Part shown: piece after piece, positions 1 through 7,810 of the stretch | How the letters are laid out: each line of letters opens with the position of its first letter | Position numbering within the stretch: position 1 is the stretch's first letter | NCBI GenBank assembly: GCA_017463935.1 | Contig: JAFUEM010000051.1 | Location: 1 to 36,639 of the forward strand | Length of the DNA stretch: 36,639 bases | Source of the DNA: Kiritimatiellia bacterium | GTDB lineage: Bacteria > Verrucomicrobiota > Kiritimatiellia > RFP12 > UBA1067 | Reading direction: 5' to 3' | Program-made: the position numbers and the translations under genes | Notes under the pieces: generated by a model | The model's input: only the letters and a program-made list of their open reading frames with translations | Told to the model about the DNA's origin: nothing | Database searches by the model: none

Positions 1-1832
1 ACCGGCGTCGCCAGGATGTCGCGCCCGAGGAGGAAGCGGTCCGTCCCGTCCTTCGCCTGCGCGGCGGCGGGATAGTCGAACCAGACGGGACGCATGATCG
101 ACGCGCGGTCCTTCGTGACGTGGCCCGCGAGCGAATAGAGGTACGGCATCAGGCGGTAGCGCAGCCGCACCGCGCCCGCGAGCGCGTCGTAGACCGGCTC
201 GCCCGGCTCGCCGTAGAGGTAGATCTCGCGCGGCACGTCGGTGCCGTGGCTGCGCATCATCGGCAGGAACGTCCCCAGCTGCATCCAGCGTGCGTAGAGT
301 TCGCGGTAGGCGAGGTTGCGCACGCCCGCCGCGTCGCGCCCGTAGCGCCCCGCGAAGAAGCCGCCGATGTCGCAGTTGAAGTGCGGGTTGCCCGTGAGCG
401 TGTAGTTGAGGCCGCCGGGAATCTGGGCGCGCAGCGTGTCCCAGCTCGAACCGATGTCGCCCGACCAGACGCTCGTGGCGAAGCGCTGCTGGCCCGCGCT
501 CGCGCCGCGCGTGAGGATGAAGACGCGCCGGCGGTCCGTCTCGGCGCGCTGATGGGCGTAGACGCCGCCCGTCGCCGACAGCGGATAGGCGTTGCGCACG
601 GCGCGGAAGGTCGCGCCCGCCGCCGTCGGGTGCTCGAAGTCGCCCTCCCTGTAGATGTGGTCGGGGTCGGTCGAATCCATCCACCAGCCGTCGATGCCCG
701 CGTGCCACAGCCGCTTCATGTTCGCCCAGTAGACGTCACGCACGAGGGGCGAGAAGTTGTCGCAGAGCTTCACGCCGCTCGGATAGTCCATGCGCGGCGG
801 CCAGATGTGCCCCAGGCCGCTGCGCGGCCACGTCTCGAACGGGAAGAGCAGACCCTTCGGCTCCAGTTCGCGGTACGCCTTCGTGCCAGGCCCGAAACTC
901 TGCCAGATGGTGATGATGATCTTCGCGTTCAGCTCATGCACGCGGCGGATCATCCGCTCGCCGCCGCCCCACGCCTCGCCCGTGAACTCCATCGCGTTCC
1001 ACAGGTAGTTGCCGCCCCAGTACTGCCAGTCCTGCACGATGCCGTCGAGCGGAATGCCGCGCCGGCGGTACGTCTCGACGACCTCCACCGTCTCCTCGGG
1101 CGTCTTGTAGCGCTCCTTCGACTGCCAGAAGCCGAACGCCCAGCGCGGGAAGAGCGGCACGTCGCCGGTCAAGGCGCGCATCTCGGCCACGCACCCGTCG
1201 CCCGAGCCGCCCCAGATGAAATAGTAGTCCACGAAATCGCCCGCGTCGCTCTCGAAGCGCATCGCCTCGCCCGGGACGTCCGCGAAGAGCGTCGGGCTCG
1301 TGTTGTCCCACCAGATCGCCCAGCCGCGGTCGGACGCCACGTAGGGGATGCCGTCGCCGACGTTGTCCGGCCGGAGCGTGCGCTTTTCGCCGCGCTGGTT
1401 CAGCCGGCCGTTCTCCAGGTCGCCGAGGCCGTACAGCCCCTCGTCGGCCGCCGGCGCGAACGACTGGCCGGGCCGCACGTACGCGACGCCGTTCTTCACG
1501 TCGTCCGTCAGCGTCGCCGGGCCCTTCTCGGCGAGGATCGGCGTGCCGTCCGGCTGCATAAACGTCAGCGTGCCCGCCGGGCGGTCGAGGCGGACGACAA
1601 GCGCGTCCGTCGCCCAGACGTCGCCGTCCGCGCGCACCGTCACGTTCCTCGGCTTGGCCGTCACCGTCTCGAACGGCTTGTGGAGCGTGCCGCCCGGGCG
1701 CGTCTTCGTGATGCGCACCGTGCGCGGCGTCAGAAACGTCACGCCGATGTCCAGATCTCCCGCCGTCACGGCGCCGACCGTGCCCGCCAGCGCGCAGAGC
1801 GCGCCCCCGACAATCATCTTGATGCAGTTCAT
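1..1832 (-). CDS. Secreted glycoside hydrolase family 31 (alpha-xylosidase/alpha-glucosidase type), 3' end outside window
   Basis: About 610 residues are visible and the C-terminus lies beyond position 1. The N-terminus is a plausible signal peptide (MNCIKMIVGG, hydrophobic run, cut near AVTAG), so the enzyme should be exported. A beta-rich N-terminal domain is followed by the GH31 barrel: the nucleophile motif WMDSTDPD gives Asp386 and the acid/base region WSGDIGSSW gives Asp459. The motif ILTRGASAGQQRFATSVWSGD resembles the Xyl31 type more than starch-type glucosidases, so xyloglucan or isoprimeverose-type substrates are likely but unproven. The ATG is only 6 nt downstream of a TAAAAT -10 box preceded by TGA, and there is no Shine-Dalgarno, so the mRNA is probably leaderless. 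The gene stands apart from the operon upstream. Confidence 0.9.
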   Translation of the reverse strand, partial: MNCIKMIVGGALCALAGTVGAVTAGDLDIGVTFLTPRTVRITKTRPGGTLHKPFETVTAKPRNVTVRADGDVWATDALVVRLDRPAGTLTFMQPDGTPILAEKGPATLTDDVKNGVAYVRPGQSFAPAADEGLYGLGDLENGRLNQRGEKRTLRPDNVGDGIPYVASDRGWAIWWDNTSPTLFADVPGEAMRFESDAGDFVDYYFIWGGSGDGCVAEMRALTGDVPLFPRWAFGFWQSKERYKTPEETVEVVETYRRRGIPLDGIVQDWQYWGGNYLWNAMEFTGEAWGGGERMIRRVHELNAKIIITIWQSFGPGTKAYRELEPKGLLFPFETWPRSGLGHIWPPRMDYPSGVKLCDNFSPLVRDVYWANMKRLWHAGIDGWWMDSTDPDHIYREGDFEHPTAAGATFRAVRNAYPLSATGGVYAHQRAETDRRRVFILTRGASAGQQRFATSVWSGDIGSSWDTLRAQIPGGLNYTLTGNPHFNCDIGGFFAGRYGRDAAGVRNLAYRELYARWMQLGTFLPMMRSHGTDVPREIYLYGEPGEPVYDALAGAVRLRYRLMPYLYSLAGHVTKDRASIMRPVWFDYPAAAQAKDGTDRFLLGRDILATP

Positions 1833-1838
1833 GCGGCC

Positions 1839-1844
1839 ATTTTA
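1839..1844 (-). promoter_or_regulatory. -10 box of GH31 gene, leaderless configuration
   Basis: On the minus strand TAAAAT is preceded by TGA (extended -10). Only 6 nt separate it from the ATG at 1832, so the transcript should begin at or within a base or two of the start codon. No consensus -35 is seen. Confidence 0.55.
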
Positions 1845-1902
1845 TCACATCCGGCCGCCCCGCGGCAATCCCCCTTTCGGGCAAGGCCGCGCCAATCGGC
1901 GG

Positions 1903-2439
1903 CTAGAGCGCGTCTTCCTGCGACTGGAGGAAGTCGCGCGCGAGCGCGAGCCCTTCCGCCGACTCCAGTCCGCCGACCGCCTCGGCGAGCTCGCTGCGGG
2001 AGATCGCGTACTCCTCCGCGCCCTTCCGGTGCGTGAAAGTCAGGTCGAAATCGCCCGGATAGTTGAAGAGCATCAGCACCGTCTCGACGATGTCGCCCAT
2101 CGGCGGCAGGTCGATGTGATGCGCCGCGAACGAATAGTTCAGCTCCGTGCCGACGCCTTTCTCAGACTTCAGGCTCACCGCGCCGTCCGTCGATTCGCAC
2201 AGCTGCTTCAGGATCGGCAGCCCCAACCCCACCTTGCGTTTGTCGTGCTTGCCGGCCTCGGTGTAGAACGGGTTGAACGCGCGCGCGAGCGTCGCCGCGT
2301 CCATCCCCTTGCCGTCGTCGACGATGCGCACGGCAATCGTCTTCCCGTCCTCCGTGAGCGTGAGCGAGACGTGCTTCGCCCCGGCCTCGATGGAGTTCTG
2401 GGTGGTATCGGCAATGACATCGACAAGCGTGGCGTGCAT
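1903..2439 (-). CDS. HATPase_c (GHKL) ATP-binding regulatory protein
   Basis: 178 residues. GHKL ATPase motifs are clear: N-box DVIADTTQNSIEA, G1 DDGKGM, F-box FNPFYTEAG and G2 GLGLPILKQL. There is no phospho-acceptor histidine domain and no membrane segment, so it is a stand-alone cytosolic ATPase module rather than a full sensor kinase. The ATG shares one base with the TGA stop of the PHP gene (TGATG), implying translational coupling. It is the last gene of the DRTGG/CBS/PHP operon. Homologous sets accompany HydABC-type [FeFe] hydrogenases in Thermotoga and clostridia; their exact biochemical role is not settled. The C-terminal 60 residues after the ATPase fold have no recognised motif. Confidence 0.85.
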   Translation of the reverse strand: MHATLVDVIADTTQNSIEAGAKHVSLTLTEDGKTIAVRIVDDGKGMDAATLARAFNPFYTEAGKHDKRKVGLGLPILKQLCESTDGAVSLKSEKGVGTELNYSFAAHHIDLPPMGDIVETVLMLFNYPGDFDLTFTHRKGAEEYAISRSELAEAVGGLESAEGLALARDFLQSQEDAL

Positions 2440-3173
2440 CAGAATTTCGTGAGTTTCGGTGAAAGCGTCGTCGCCTGGCGCCGGAAGGCGTCCTTGAGCG
2501 CGGCGACGGTGAAAGTGTCCAGCTCGGCCTCGGTCCAGACGCGCGCGACGTCGTCGAGGTTGTGCGCGTCCGAGCTGCGCGTGACGGCGTAGCCCGCCGC
2601 CTTGGGCCGCCACACCGCCTCGTCGGCCGTGCGCGAGAGCTCCACCGCGTCGAACGGAACGTCCGCCGGGATGCCGCCGAGCTGCGAGGTGACGGAGAAC
2701 GCGGTGCGGTCGATGTGCGCGGCGAGATAGAGTCCGCCGAGTTCGTGGCACTTCGCGGCGACCTCGGGAATCGTCCGGCGGCAGCCCATCGCGAGGATGC
2801 GCCACTCCAGCTCCACGATGTCGTCGTCCCACGTCACGACGGGCTGGTCGCCGAACGTCTCGGGGTCGTTCACGCGCTTGGGCATCGCGGCGTACACCCA
2901 CTCCGTCATCGCGAGCGCCTGCTCGGTCGTGTCGAAGAGCGCGAGCGTGTGGACTTCCTCGGCCGTGCAGACCTCCAGCCCGTACAGGCACGCGAGTCCC
3001 GCGCGGCGCGCGCACTCGGCGATCGCGGGCGTGTTGCGCGCCGACTGGTGGTCGGTGAGCGCGATCCCGCCCATGCCCGCGGCGCAGGCGCGCCGGACGA
3101 TCTCGGCCGGCGACATCTCGAGCGCCGCGCACGGCGACAGGCAGCTGTGGATATGGAGGTCGAACTTCATCAA
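2439..3173 (-). CDS. PHP-domain metal-dependent phosphoesterase
   Basis: 244 residues. PHP motifs are in order: DLHIHSCLSPC at residues 4-14 (metal-binding HxH), LTDHQSARNTP (DH), a central AAHIDR motif and a C-terminal SSDAHN. The protein resembles TrpH/YciV-type PHP phosphoesterases that hydrolyse nucleotide or sugar phosphates. In this operon type (with DRTGG and GHKL proteins) the substrate is unknown. The start codon overlaps the stop of the preceding DRTGG gene (ATGA, 4 nt), and the stop overlaps the start of the GHKL gene. Confidence 0.88.
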   Translation of the reverse strand: MMKFDLHIHSCLSPCAALEMSPAEIVRRACAAGMGGIALTDHQSARNTPAIAECARRAGLACLYGLEVCTAEEVHTLALFDTTEQALAMTEWVYAAMPKRVNDPETFGDQPVVTWDDDIVELEWRILAMGCRRTIPEVAAKCHELGGLYLAAHIDRTAFSVTSQLGGIPADVPFDAVELSRTADEAVWRPKAAGYAVTRSSDAHNLDDVARVWTEAELDTFTVAALKDAFRRQATTLSPKLTKF

Positions 3174-3505
3174 TGCGTACTCGGCGGCAGTTCCTTCAGG
3201 GCGAGCGCGACCGCATATTGCGACAGGGGCGTGACGACGACGGCCACGCCTTCGCGCGCCGCGCCTTCCGCCATGTCGGGCGGGATCGGGCGGCCGTGGC
3301 AGATGACGAGCACCGTGCAGCCGACGAGCGTGCAGACGGCGATCGTGTTGAGATGGTTCTGGATCGTGACGAGCGCGCAGTCCTCGCCCGCGTGGCCCAT
3401 CACGTCCGAGAGGAGGTCGCCCACGTAGACGCTCGTCGCCTGCGCGCCGTCGGCCGCGACCGCGACCGTGCCGCCGACCTTCTCCGCGATTTCCGCCGCC
3501 GTCAT
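3170..3505 (-). CDS. DRTGG-domain protein (second copy)
   Basis: 111 residues, a single DRTGG-like domain: hydrophobic core YVGDLLSDVMGHAG, then LVTIQNHLNTIAVCTLVGCTV and the closing ITPLSQYAVALALKEL-type segment. It is paralogous to the first gene of the operon (4524-4871); both carry a region matching 'D-L-S-D-V-x' and a terminal 'LS-Y' motif. Family members are regulatory or nucleotide-binding modules often linked to phosphotransacetylase or hydrogenase loci. It overlaps both neighbours by ATGA, so its translation is coupled to the CBS-GHKL gene before it and the PHP gene after it. Confidence 0.82.
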   Translation of the reverse strand: MTAAEIAEKVGGTVAVAADGAQATSVYVGDLLSDVMGHAGEDCALVTIQNHLNTIAVCTLVGCTVLVICHGRPIPPDMAEGAAREGVAVVVTPLSQYAVALALKELPPSTH

Positions 3506-4527
3506 GACGCCGTCCCTCCCGCCGGGGCCTCCAGTTTCTTGAGGTTGAACGCGCACGTCACCTTGGTGAACTTGCCGACCTCGGATTCGATCTCGAAGAA
3601 GTCCGCCACGCGCTTGGAGTTGGACAGGCCCATCCCCGCGCCGAAGCCGAGCGAGCGGATCCAGTCGTTCGCGGTGGACGTGCCGTCGCGGCAGGCCCAC
3701 TCGATGTCGGGGATGCCGGGGCCGCGGTCCTTCGCCGTGATCGTGACGGCATTGTCGGAGATGACGAGCACGAGCACACCGCCGTGCGAATGGATGCAGA
3801 TGTTGATCTCCAGCTCGTAGGCCGCGACCGCGATGCGGCGCGCGACGGCGCGGTCCACCTTCTTCTCGCGCAGGAGCTGCTTGATCTCGTTCGCCGCGCG
3901 GCCCGCGCCCGTCAGGTCGTTGTGGACGACGGCCCATTCGCGGCGGAAGAAGTGCGTCTCGCTCGGCGGGGCGGGCTGGGCCACCTTGTCGGCCGTCTTG
4001 CGCTCGAGCTTGCGGATCTCGACGGACAGCTCGTAGAGGAGCGCGCGCATCACGTCGCGCTGCGAAATGATGCCGACGAGCTGGCGGTTGGAGTCGAGGA
4101 CGGGGAAGCGCCCGTACGTGTAGTTGTTGAAGTAGCGGAGCGCGAACGAGATCGGCATGCCCGCCTCCAGCACGACGAGGCTCGAGGCCATGTGCATGTC
4201 GACGGTGTCGTCCATCCAGCCGTGGTCGAGGCCGTTGATGATGTCGTTCACCGAGATGATGCCGTAGAGCCGCCCGTCCTCGCTGACGGGCAGCCCCGAG
4301 ATGTGGTTCTCGCGCAGGATGCGCTGGGCCTCGCGCAGCGTCGCCTTGCGCGGGATCGACAGCACCTGGCGCTTCATCACGTCGCGGACCTTGAAGCGCT
4401 GCAGGAGCTCCATGATGACGACGGACGAGTCGCCGCCGAGCGCCTTCGCGTCGAGCGGCGTTTTCGCGAGAATCTCGTCGTCGTTCGTCTGCTGGCCCTG
4501 CAGGATGGTGGGCGAATAGTCGCTCAT
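3502..4527 (-). CDS. CBS-pair protein with C-terminal RsbW-like GHKL ATPase domain
   Basis: 341 residues. Residues about 35-165 form a CBS pair (VRDVMKRQVLSIPRKATLREAQ, then GIISVNDIINGL, then GIISQRDVMRALL), an adenosine-ligand sensing module. Residues about 200-335 form an anti-sigma-factor-like GHKL domain: N-box ELEINICIHSHGG, G1 DRGPGIPD, G2 GFGAGMGLSNSKRVAD. This fusion joins two functions that are often separate genes in the Thermotoga TM1420-TM1423 type cluster. The start MSDYS was chosen because its ATG overlaps the previous stop by ATGA; longer reading-frame extensions lack support. It is likely a cytosolic sensor of adenine nucleotide or redox state. Confidence 0.85.
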   Translation of the reverse strand: MSDYSPTILQGQQTNDDEILAKTPLDAKALGGDSSVVIMELLQRFKVRDVMKRQVLSIPRKATLREAQRILRENHISGLPVSEDGRLYGIISVNDIINGLDHGWMDDTVDMHMASSLVVLEAGMPISFALRYFNNYTYGRFPVLDSNRQLVGIISQRDVMRALLYELSVEIRKLERKTADKVAQPAPPSETHFFRREWAVVHNDLTGAGRAANEIKQLLREKKVDRAVARRIAVAAYELEINICIHSHGGVLVLVISDNAVTITAKDRGPGIPDIEWACRDGTSTANDWIRSLGFGAGMGLSNSKRVADFFEIESEVGKFTKVTCAFNLKKLEAPAGGTAS

Positions 4528-4871
4528 CCGCGCGCCTCGGCCAGGAACGCGTCGTGCATCTTCACGCACGCGTCGTATTTCGACAGCGGGCTCGAGACGA
4601 GCGGGATGCCGAGGTCGTCGGCGACCTTGATCATCGTCTCGGAGAGCGGCTTGGCGTTGTGGATCACCACGCCGACCGCGCCCACGATGTGCGCGGTGCG
4701 GATCGCCTGGTCGCTCGCGAGCGAGGTCAGGAGCAGGACGTCGTCGGCGTCCGTCAGGAGGACGTCGCTCATCAGGTCGTTCGCCACGACCGCCCCCACC
4801 ACGCGCGGGCTCGTGCCGTCGCCCGCCATCAGTTTGCCGTTGAGAACCTTCACTACGTCTGCGATTGTCAT
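4524..4871 (-). CDS. DRTGG-domain protein, first gene of operon
   Basis: 115 residues, a single DRTGG-like domain (VGAVVANDLMSDVLLTDADD, then AHIVGAVGVVIHNAKPLSE, then LVSSPLSKYDACVKMH). It is cytosolic with no signal peptide. The gene opens the five-gene overlapping operon and has a proper leader: an extended -10 TATAAT at 4913-4918, about 40 nt of untranslated RNA and an AAGGGGGAT Shine-Dalgarno. It is paralogous to 3170-3505. DRTGG proteins of this operon type are found beside [FeFe] hydrogenase genes; no hydrogenase subunit is present in this window. Confidence 0.82.
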   Translation of the reverse strand: MTIADVVKVLNGKLMAGDGTSPRVVGAVVANDLMSDVLLTDADDVLLLTSLASDQAIRTAHIVGAVGVVIHNAKPLSETMIKVADDLGIPLVSSPLSKYDACVKMHDAFLAEARG

Positions 4872-4912
4872 ATTCGTCGAATCCCCCTTGAGGTAAGTTA
4901 TCTTATGCCGAC

Positions 4913-4918
4913 ATTATA
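4913..4918 (-). promoter_or_regulatory. Extended -10 promoter of the DRTGG/CBS/PHP operon
   Basis: Minus-strand GTGATATAAT contains TGA directly before TATAAT. A leader of roughly 35-40 nt with a Shine-Dalgarno follows before the ATG at 4871. No good -35 hexamer is visible. Confidence 0.6.
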
Positions 4919-4938
4919 TCACATCTTCCGCCTCCGGT

Positions 4939-6330
4939 CTAGTCCCCCGCGGCCGTGCGCTCAGCGGACGACGGCGTGCGGAACTCGGCCAGCTCGCTCC
5001 AGGTCAGGAACGCCTTCGTCACGCCGCAGCTGCCGGGGAAAAGCGTGTAGGGGGCGAAATAGAAGCAGATGCCCCCGTAACGGACGCGCAGGAAGACCGC
5101 GTTCCGATCGCGCAGGTTGACGGCGGGCACGTCCGACGCGTCGTCGCACGGCACCGTCTCCAGAAGCCGCTGCCGCACACGCGCGGCGAGCGCGTCGATC
5201 CTGTCCGCCGCGAAATAGTCGTCGACCGTCAGCTCCCGGCCGTCGGGCAGGCTGAAGGTCCGCACGATCGTGTAGTCCGTGCAGCCGCAGGTCGTCACGA
5301 AACCGGCGCTGCCGTCGCACTTCACCACCAGGACGGGCCGTTCATACCATTTGGCGTCCGCGTTTTCCGTCTTGTCGAACGGCCATTCCAGAACGACGTC
5401 GGTTGAAAACACGAGACCGTTCGGATTGTCGAGCGCGCGCAGGAGCTCCGCTTCCGCCTCCGGCAGCGTCGGCGGCGGCGTCCAGGCCGGACCGTCGTCA
5501 TTCAGAGCACACCAGGCCGGGCCGAACGCCATCCGCAGGATTTCGCGCCGCACGGAGCACAGACCGCGCTCATCCAGGCCGGACAGCGACTCCGGCCAGC
5601 AGATGCGCCCCTTCACGGAGATGCGGCGCGCGTCGTCTTCCCGCGCAAATTCATGCAGAGACTGGCGGAAGCTGCCGTCGCGCATCAGGCCCTTCCAAAG
5701 ATCCTTGCGATCCACGGCGATGTCGATCGAGCCGTTTTTCCCGTCAGAATCGGCGGCATCATCATACCACAGGGTGAGCCGGACGATCTGGCCACCCGGC
5801 TCCCATTCAAACTCCTGCGCGAAGCGTCCCTTCGCCGGACGCTCTTCGGCCCTGATCTCATCCAGCAGCCCGTCCAGATACCGTGCGCGATGCGGCGCGC
5901 CCAGCCGGCCGGTCAAGTGGTCCAGCAGCTTCCCGCCGTTGGAACGGACGCAGTCGTTTTCATAGCCGCGTTTGAAATGCCCCGCGCGGAACAACAGATC
6001 CGCCCAAATCGAGACGACTTCACCGTTCGACGGATCGACGATTTCGCTGACGTTCCATGCATCCTTGCCGTCAAACACACCATCGCCAGAATAATAATAA
6101 CCCCGCCCCCGCACCTTCGGGCAGTCGGGCAGTTCCCCCCATGTCGTGACAGACCACGCCCCCTTCTCGACACCGGGGAACTGCGTCACCTTGAGTTCAC
6201 CGCCCCAGGGCTCGGCCAGCTTGACGCCGAACAGCTCCTTCAGCGCGAGATCGTCACGCGCAGGCGGACGCGTGCTGCATCCGGCCGCGAGCAGCGCCGC
6301 GCATCCAAGCGCCATCATCCGTTTCTTCAT
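4939..6330 (-). CDS. Lipoprotein of unknown family
   Basis: 463 residues from the chosen start. The N-terminus MKKRMMALGCAALLAAGC is a classical lipoprotein signal with lipobox LLAAGC, so the protein should be anchored in a membrane facing the periplasm. The rest is soluble, acidic and rich in Trp and Asp; I recognise no domain. Its C-terminal third resembles a periplasmic 'DUF3298-like' layout only vaguely and I do not claim that. A second in-frame ATG 24 nt upstream (6354), preceded by an identical Shine-Dalgarno, would add MKNERKTT. It follows the membrane protein at 6380-6874 and is probably co-transcribed with it. Confidence 0.8.
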   Translation of the reverse strand: MKKRMMALGCAALLAAGCSTRPPARDDLALKELFGVKLAEPWGGELKVTQFPGVEKGAWSVTTWGELPDCPKVRGRGYYYSGDGVFDGKDAWNVSEIVDPSNGEVVSIWADLLFRAGHFKRGYENDCVRSNGGKLLDHLTGRLGAPHRARYLDGLLDEIRAEERPAKGRFAQEFEWEPGGQIVRLTLWYDDAADSDGKNGSIDIAVDRKDLWKGLMRDGSFRQSLHEFAREDDARRISVKGRICWPESLSGLDERGLCSVRREILRMAFGPAWCALNDDGPAWTPPPTLPEAEAELLRALDNPNGLVFSTDVVLEWPFDKTENADAKWYERPVLVVKCDGSAGFVTTCGCTDYTIVRTFSLPDGRELTVDDYFAADRIDALAARVRQRLLETVPCDDASDVPAVNLRDRNAVFLRVRYGGICFYFAPYTLFPGSCGVTKAFLTWSELAEFRTPSSAERTAAGD

Positions 6331-6370
6331 CGTTGTTTTCCTTTCGTTCTTCATCGTTGTTTTCCTTTCG
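6323..6370 (-). repeat. Perfect 24-bp tandem duplication of a Shine-Dalgarno plus start codon
   Basis: Two identical 24-bp units (6323-6346 and 6347-6370) each contain GAAAGGAAAACAACG followed by ATGAAGAA on the minus strand. The unit is eight codons long, so both starts are in the same frame of the lipoprotein gene. A recent duplication has created two complete initiation sites. Confidence 0.95.
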
Positions 6371-6379
6371 TAAAGCCGG

Positions 6380-6874
6380 TCAGCAGGCGGGGCAGAGTGC
6401 GCTACTCAGCAGCCAGATCAGCCAATAGACAATGATCCACCACTTGTCTTTTGCACGAATGGCCACCGCGGAGCCAAAGAGTGCGAGGAACGACTGGGCC
6501 CCCGCCCCAAAGAGCGTTGCATCACACCCGACACAGCCCATGAGCGTCCAGCAGAAGACCCAGACAAACAACATCGCAACGGCAAAGCCGCGCACGGCGG
6601 CGCGGTCTGACACAATCGCCAGCGCACGCCGACGAGGGGAAATCCGCCTTGAGACGGCCAGCGCCGCCGCCGCAACGACGATCAGGCCGCCAACAACCAT
6701 CAATGCCGTCCGCACAACCGAGACATGCGGATCATAGGAAATAAACACGTGAAGCGGATCGCGATACGCGATGAGCAGCCATTCAACGCCGACCGCCGCC
6801 AGCGCGAGGGATGCGACGAGGATCAGCCGTCGCCAGGCTACGGCTGGACAGGTCTTTCGCGCGAACGGTTTCAT
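6380..6874 (-). CDS. Small integral membrane protein, unknown family
   Basis: 164 residues with about four hydrophobic segments (near residues 15-35, 55-78, 95-115 and 125-160) separated by a short Arg-rich cytosolic loop (SRRISPRRRA). No catalytic motif is seen. Several Cys residues (CVGC and a terminal CPAC) are unusual for a membrane protein of this size. The start is supported by the Shine-Dalgarno GAAAGGAAC. An extended -10 TATACT lies at 6922-6927, giving a leader of about 40 nt. The lipoprotein gene begins within 30 nt of its stop, so the pair is probably one operon. Confidence 0.75.
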   Translation of the reverse strand: MKPFARKTCPAVAWRRLILVASLALAAVGVEWLLIAYRDPLHVFISYDPHVSVVRTALMVVGGLIVVAAAALAVSRRISPRRRALAIVSDRAAVRGFAVAMLFVWVFCWTLMGCVGCDATLFGAGAQSFLALFGSAVAIRAKDKWWIIVYWLIWLLSSALCPAC

Positions 6875-6921
6875 GCGTTGTTCCTTTCAGTCTTTCCGGC
6901 CTCTTCAAGCAGTTGCCTTGC

Positions 6922-6927
6922 AGTATA
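6922..6927 (-). promoter_or_regulatory. Extended -10 box (TATACT) for the membrane protein/lipoprotein pair
   Basis: Minus-strand ATGGTATACT has TGG before TATACT; the Shine-Dalgarno-led ATG is at 6874. Confidence 0.5.
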
Positions 6928-7000
6928 CCATTTGCCCCGCCGCGCGTCAACCGCGCCACGGCGGAAGAAGGCCCCAGCTCCCCGCGAATCCGGCGCGCGG

Positions 7001-7810
7001 CTACTGCACGTCCACGGACAGGGGGCGCGGCTGCGGGACGCGCGCGTACGTGACGCCGGGGACGCCGAAGAGGAGCACCGCGCCGACTTCGTAGCCGCGC
7101 GGCAGGCGGAGCGCGCGGCGAAGACCGCGCAGACCCTTGAAGGCATGGACGGCGAACCCGCTCCAGCACGTGCCGAGGCCGTTCGCCTGCGCCAGCAGGT
7201 CGAAGTAGCTGAGGGCGATCCACGGATCGGCCTCGCGGCAGGGCGCGTTCTTGGGCGTCGAGGCGACGATCATGCACGGCGCGTTGCGAAAGACGACGTC
7301 GTCGCCGCGCGCGATCTCCGCCATGTAGCGGCGGAACTTCGGAAAGAGAATCTGCGGCAGGCGCGTGCGGACGAGCGCTTGCAATCTCCGGCTCGCCTCG
7401 CGCCGGTAGCCGTCCATCCGCGCGCGGTCGCGCACGAGCGTGAAATGGAGACGGTGGTCGTTGCAGCCGGTCGGCATCCAGGCGAGCGAATCGACCAGGC
7501 GCGTCCAGACGTCGTCGGGAATCGGCGCGTCGCGCCACTGGCGGACGCTCCGGCGCTGGCGGACGAGCGCCGCTTCGGCACGGCCGTCGGGGAGCGGCTC
7601 GACCGCGCGCGTCTCGGTGAAACCGACGCCGTTGCACGTGACGGCCCCCTGCGCGCAGACAGCGAGGCAGTGCTGGCAGTTCAGGCAGAACGTCTCGTCT
7701 TCCCTGCGAAACGACGGGAAACCGTCCGCCCCTTTCGTCAGCACATGGACGATGCAGTCCCGCAGGCAGGCGCCGCATCGAACGCACTTGGATTTATCGA
7801 TATGTATCAT
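7001..7810 (-). CDS. Nitroreductase-family flavoprotein with N-terminal 2[4Fe-4S] ferredoxin domain
   Basis: 269 residues. Two ferredoxin clusters are encoded at the N-terminus: CVRCGACLRDC (residues 9-19) and CLNCQHCLAVC. From about residue 75 a nitroreductase (FMN) fold follows: RRSVRQWRDAPIPDD, then MPTGCNDH, and a late GLGTCWSG motif typical of the family. Such proteins pass electrons from ferredoxin to an FMN-reduced substrate in anaerobes; the substrate is not evident. The ATG has a GAGG Shine-Dalgarno and overlaps the stop of the epimerase gene by 17 nt. It is the last gene of the ThiL-like/epimerase/nitroreductase set. Confidence 0.88.
   Translation of the reverse strand: MIHIDKSKCVRCGACLRDCIVHVLTKGADGFPSFRREDETFCLNCQHCLAVCAQGAVTCNGVGFTETRAVEPLPDGRAEAALVRQRRSVRQWRDAPIPDDVWTRLVDSLAWMPTGCNDHRLHFTLVRDRARMDGYRREASRRLQALVRTRLPQILFPKFRRYMAEIARGDDVVFRNAPCMIVASTPKNAPCREADPWIALSYFDLLAQANGLGTCWSGFAVHAFKGLRGLRRALRLPRGYEVGAVLLFGVPGVTYARVPQPRPLSVDVQ

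Noticed and set aside
120-2036. 638-codon plus-strand open frame opposite the GH31 gene
   Set aside because: Arg/Ala/Val/His-rich mirror of a GC-rich gene; the minus-strand frame has clear GH31 motifs and a signal peptide.
1903-3132. 409-codon minus-strand frame extending the GHKL gene upstream
   Set aside because: The N-terminal 230 codons are an out-of-frame reading of the PHP gene; the real start is the overlapping ATG at 2439.
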